Assembly (NCBI RefSeq): GCF_000715075.1
Contig: NC_134090.1
Coordinates: 48,863,792-48,927,791, forward strand
DNA from: Nicotiana tabacum
Lineage: Eukaryota > Streptophyta > Magnoliopsida > Solanales > Solanaceae
DNA: 64,000 nt
Direction of reading: 5' to 3'
Shown here: positions 61,981 to 64,000 of the stretch, one piece after another
Numbering within the stretch: position 1 is the first letter of the stretch
How the letters are laid out: every line of letters begins with the position of its first letter
The notes under the pieces: generated by a model
Seen by the model: only the letters and a program-made list of their open reading frames with translations
Told to the model about the DNA's origin: nothing
Databases searched by the model: none
Position numbers and translations under genes: made by a program

Positions 61981-62787
61981 TCATTTCCTGTTTCCCGAGT
62001 AGATTTCGACGAACTTTATGTCATATACAAGTGTTGCATTTCCAGGAATGTTGCAGTCCCCTACACAAATAACAAACAGAAATCATAATTACTGTGTAAA
62101 CACCTTTTTATTAAACAAAAGAAAAAAGAAAATATTACTGTGTAAACAACTGCAATCACAACAAACTGAATATATTCTTGTTATTTGCAGAGATGAAAAA
62201 GTTAGATGAGTAGCATGATGAAAATGGGCAAATGAGTCCTTCACAGCCTCCCAAGGCCAGTGGTAGCCAGATGGTATAATTGAGGAATATACATTGATTA
62301 AGATCACTAAGATAAATTGCATACTTATTGACATCCACCCTTTCAGAACATAGTAAGCAGAGTTGTTGAAGATGCTACTTGCTAGTAAGTGTTTCTTTCA
62401 ATAATAATGCAAGTTTTCTTCTCACCAGTTAAACAAAGGAAAAAATTAAAAGACTTATTTTGGCTAGCTTGATGAAGATAAAGAATAGGCCTTATCATCT
62501 GATGTCACGAGCTGATATATGTCTTAAGGAACCCAACAATATAATGCATTTAAAATGCACCAAAAAAACACACCTGAAAAGCAGCCTGCTGGTTCTGGTC
62601 CATATGCCAAATGTGGAGGAATCTGAAGCTTACGTTTTCCACCTATGTACCAAAACTTCTAAAGTGAACTATGCTGGGAACAAGAAAAACGTCCACAGGA
62701 AGCTCTTATTAGCTGAAAGATCTTACCAATATGCATTGGCGGTATCCCTTCACCTCCCAAGATTCCTTGATCTAATCCCTTGATAAC
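61981..62787 (-). CDS. FKBP-type peptidyl-prolyl cis-trans isomerase, three 3' exons (partial gene)
   Basis: Three exons on the minus strand: 62727-62787, 62574-62642 and 61981-62060 (stop TGA at 61981-61983). Introns 62643-62726 and 62061-62573 have GT donors and AG acceptors, and phases join correctly. The protein end contains VIKGLDQGILGGEGIPPMHI, GGKRKLQIPPHLAYG and PAGCFSGDCNIPGNAT, then a final strand YDIKFVEI: the C-terminal half of an FKBP domain, which catalyses proline cis-trans isomerisation and folding. The two cysteines spaced as C-x4-C recall thylakoid-lumen FKBPs, but I cannot assign a member. The N-terminal half and transit peptide were not found between 62788 and 64000 and probably lie beyond the right edge. 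This is the only host gene I can support. Confidence 0.88.
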
Positions 62788-64000
62788 CTGTCAACAGCAT
62801 GCCCCAGTTCACGAATTGTAGATGAGGTATTGCAAAAATTGAACTATACTCTTCATTTAGTTTTTCGTTTATGTTTCTTATTCATGTACTCCTTCAACCT
62901 GAACCTTAGATAAAGCTCTTGGATCTCGTTGCAATTGCAAATTGAGGTGTAAATTACCTCATAGTGAATATATATAGCAAGAGATTCCAGTATAACAGAA
63001 AGTTATGGATTACTGAGAAGTATTGGTTATCACTTAGCAGCACGTTATTTCTGTCTTCCTTTGATCAATAAGCAAATGGGGTTGCTGATGTTACATGGTG
63101 TGACAAAATCGACCTTGGGCCTAACTCAATCCCATAAGCTAGCACATGAGGGGAGGATTGACCGTATAAGGAGATCACAATATGTAGGAAACGTGCCCCC
63201 CTCCCCGGACTGCCCAAATGGAATGTGGATAACATAGCACAAAGGTCCAACACTGACAAACGCAACAACAGGGATCAATGATTTTGGCTTTGATACCATG
63301 TAAAAAAATGGAGCTTGGGCCTAACTCAACCCTAAAAGCTAGCTCATGAGCGGAGGGTTGCCCAAGACCATATAAGGATACCACAACCCATTCCCTCAAC
63401 CAATGTGCGAATTAACAAATGGAAATAATCTTATCTTGTTCTACTCCATTTGATATCCCAAAACATGGTTGTCACCTTTCTACAAACTTCTTTTATATTT
63501 CATCCATTTTCCTTCTTTCTTGTATGGATAATGTTTTTTTTTTTTATAGTAAAAGATCTCGGTAGCAAAAACAGGGAACGAGGGCACGGGGAATAGGAAA
63601 GATGTTAATACATATCCAGACAATAAGACTAGCTTAATAAAGCCTAGAAGTCTAGTAAATTTGGATGATGGTAACATACACTTACTTTTGTAAAGTAAGA
63701 GGCTGTAAAATGGATGATAACTATCTTCAATTTCCAGCATTTATGAAAGTCAAAAAAACAGTGGAAATGAAAAATGAGGATACACTAAAACATGGATGAT
63801 AATGCCCTAACAGTTGCTTAATTTAATAACAGTGTCGTTTACCTGTTCTCTTTACAAACTGCTCATAATTTGTTTGTCATTACATAGATATGTGTCCAGC
63901 TTTATGATCTTATCTTTTGATGCATATAGTGTATAGAACTATAAATATATACAAACGCCATTTCAACTGTCTATCTGATAGATAACCAGCCCTAATTTTA
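62788..64000. other. Intron or flank of the FKBP gene; no further exon found
   Basis: Apart from a duplicated repeat at 63105-63385 I see no coding sequence. If the gene continues upstream, this is intron. Short minus-strand ORFs at 63065-63399 and 63480-63740 are not supported. Confidence 0.4.
63105..63385. repeat. Direct repeat of about 75 bp, copies about 205 bp apart
   Basis: The text 'cttgggcctaactcaa(t/c)cc...aagctag(c)...catgag(g)gg...ttg(a)cc...accatataagga' occurs at 63110-63170 and 63312-63382. I recognise it as a common dicot dispersed repeat. The copies are diverged. Confidence 0.65.

Noticed and set aside
62460..62783. 107-codon plus-strand ORF
   Set aside because: It is antisense to two well-supported FKBP exons and an intron.

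Overview
The window is plant nuclear DNA, almost certainly from a Solanaceae genome and probably Nicotiana. The evidence is the AT-rich intergenic text, the several kilobase-scale LTR families with TGT...ACA ends, the CAGGGGCGGAGC-type hAT MITEs, the RTE LINE with a TTG tail, and three recognisable exons of a plant FKBP gene. Roughly 1-51.8 kb is a nested stack of retrotransposons. Roughly 52-64 kb is lower-density, gene-proximal sequence with MITEs, a truncated LINE and the 3' part of one gene on the minus strand. I saw no rRNA, tRNA or CRISPR.

Layout. 1-2602 is the right end of a long LTR (plus) that continues off the left edge. It lies inside an older plus-strand LTR element, called B here, whose 5' LTR remnant is 2603-3850 and whose 3' LTR runs 8702-20645. 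Element B is interrupted by another LTR-like repeat (5132 to about 8370, minus) and, 12 bp short of its 3' end, by a complete minus-strand element (12283-20628) with a perfect 5-bp target duplication. That inserted element has 2.1-kb LTRs, a tRNA-iMet primer site and a polypurine tract, but its 4-kb interior has no recognisable gag or pol. It looks like a LARD-type non-autonomous element. Next door, 21082-32870 is a plus-strand Ty3/gypsy chromovirus of the same LTR and leader family that does carry gag-pol, now broken by stops, frameshifts and catalytic-site changes. Its 3' LTR was hit by a 2.8-kb solo LTR (28522-31347, duplication CTAAT).

32971-34130 is a non-coding element with terminal inverted repeats. 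34850-43527 is a minus-strand gypsy element with both LTRs that has lost protease, RT and RNase H but keeps gag and an integrase with its key residues. 43705 to about 51800 is a near full-length minus-strand L1 LINE (ORF1 with DUF4283 and a zinc knuckle; ORF2 with endonuclease, RT and zf-RVT), split in ORF1 by a 3.1-kb solo LTR (48513-51633).

51.8-64 kb holds three hAT-type MITEs with exact 8-bp duplications (52726-53534, 53842-54236, 56298-56770), a 1.4-kb element with about 200-bp inverted repeats, a 5'-truncated RTE LINE (58908-60525), a Stowaway-like MITE carrying a 150-bp insertion with a 16-bp duplication, and three 3' exons (61981-62787, minus) of an FKBP-type peptidyl-prolyl isomerase gene that continues beyond the right edge or into sequence I could not resolve.

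Nothing points to a wholly new type of system. The most interesting observations are the paired autonomous and LARD-like forms of one LTR family lying head to head, and a cluster of short palindromes that sits at the same place in several LTR subfamilies but uses a different palindromic word in each.
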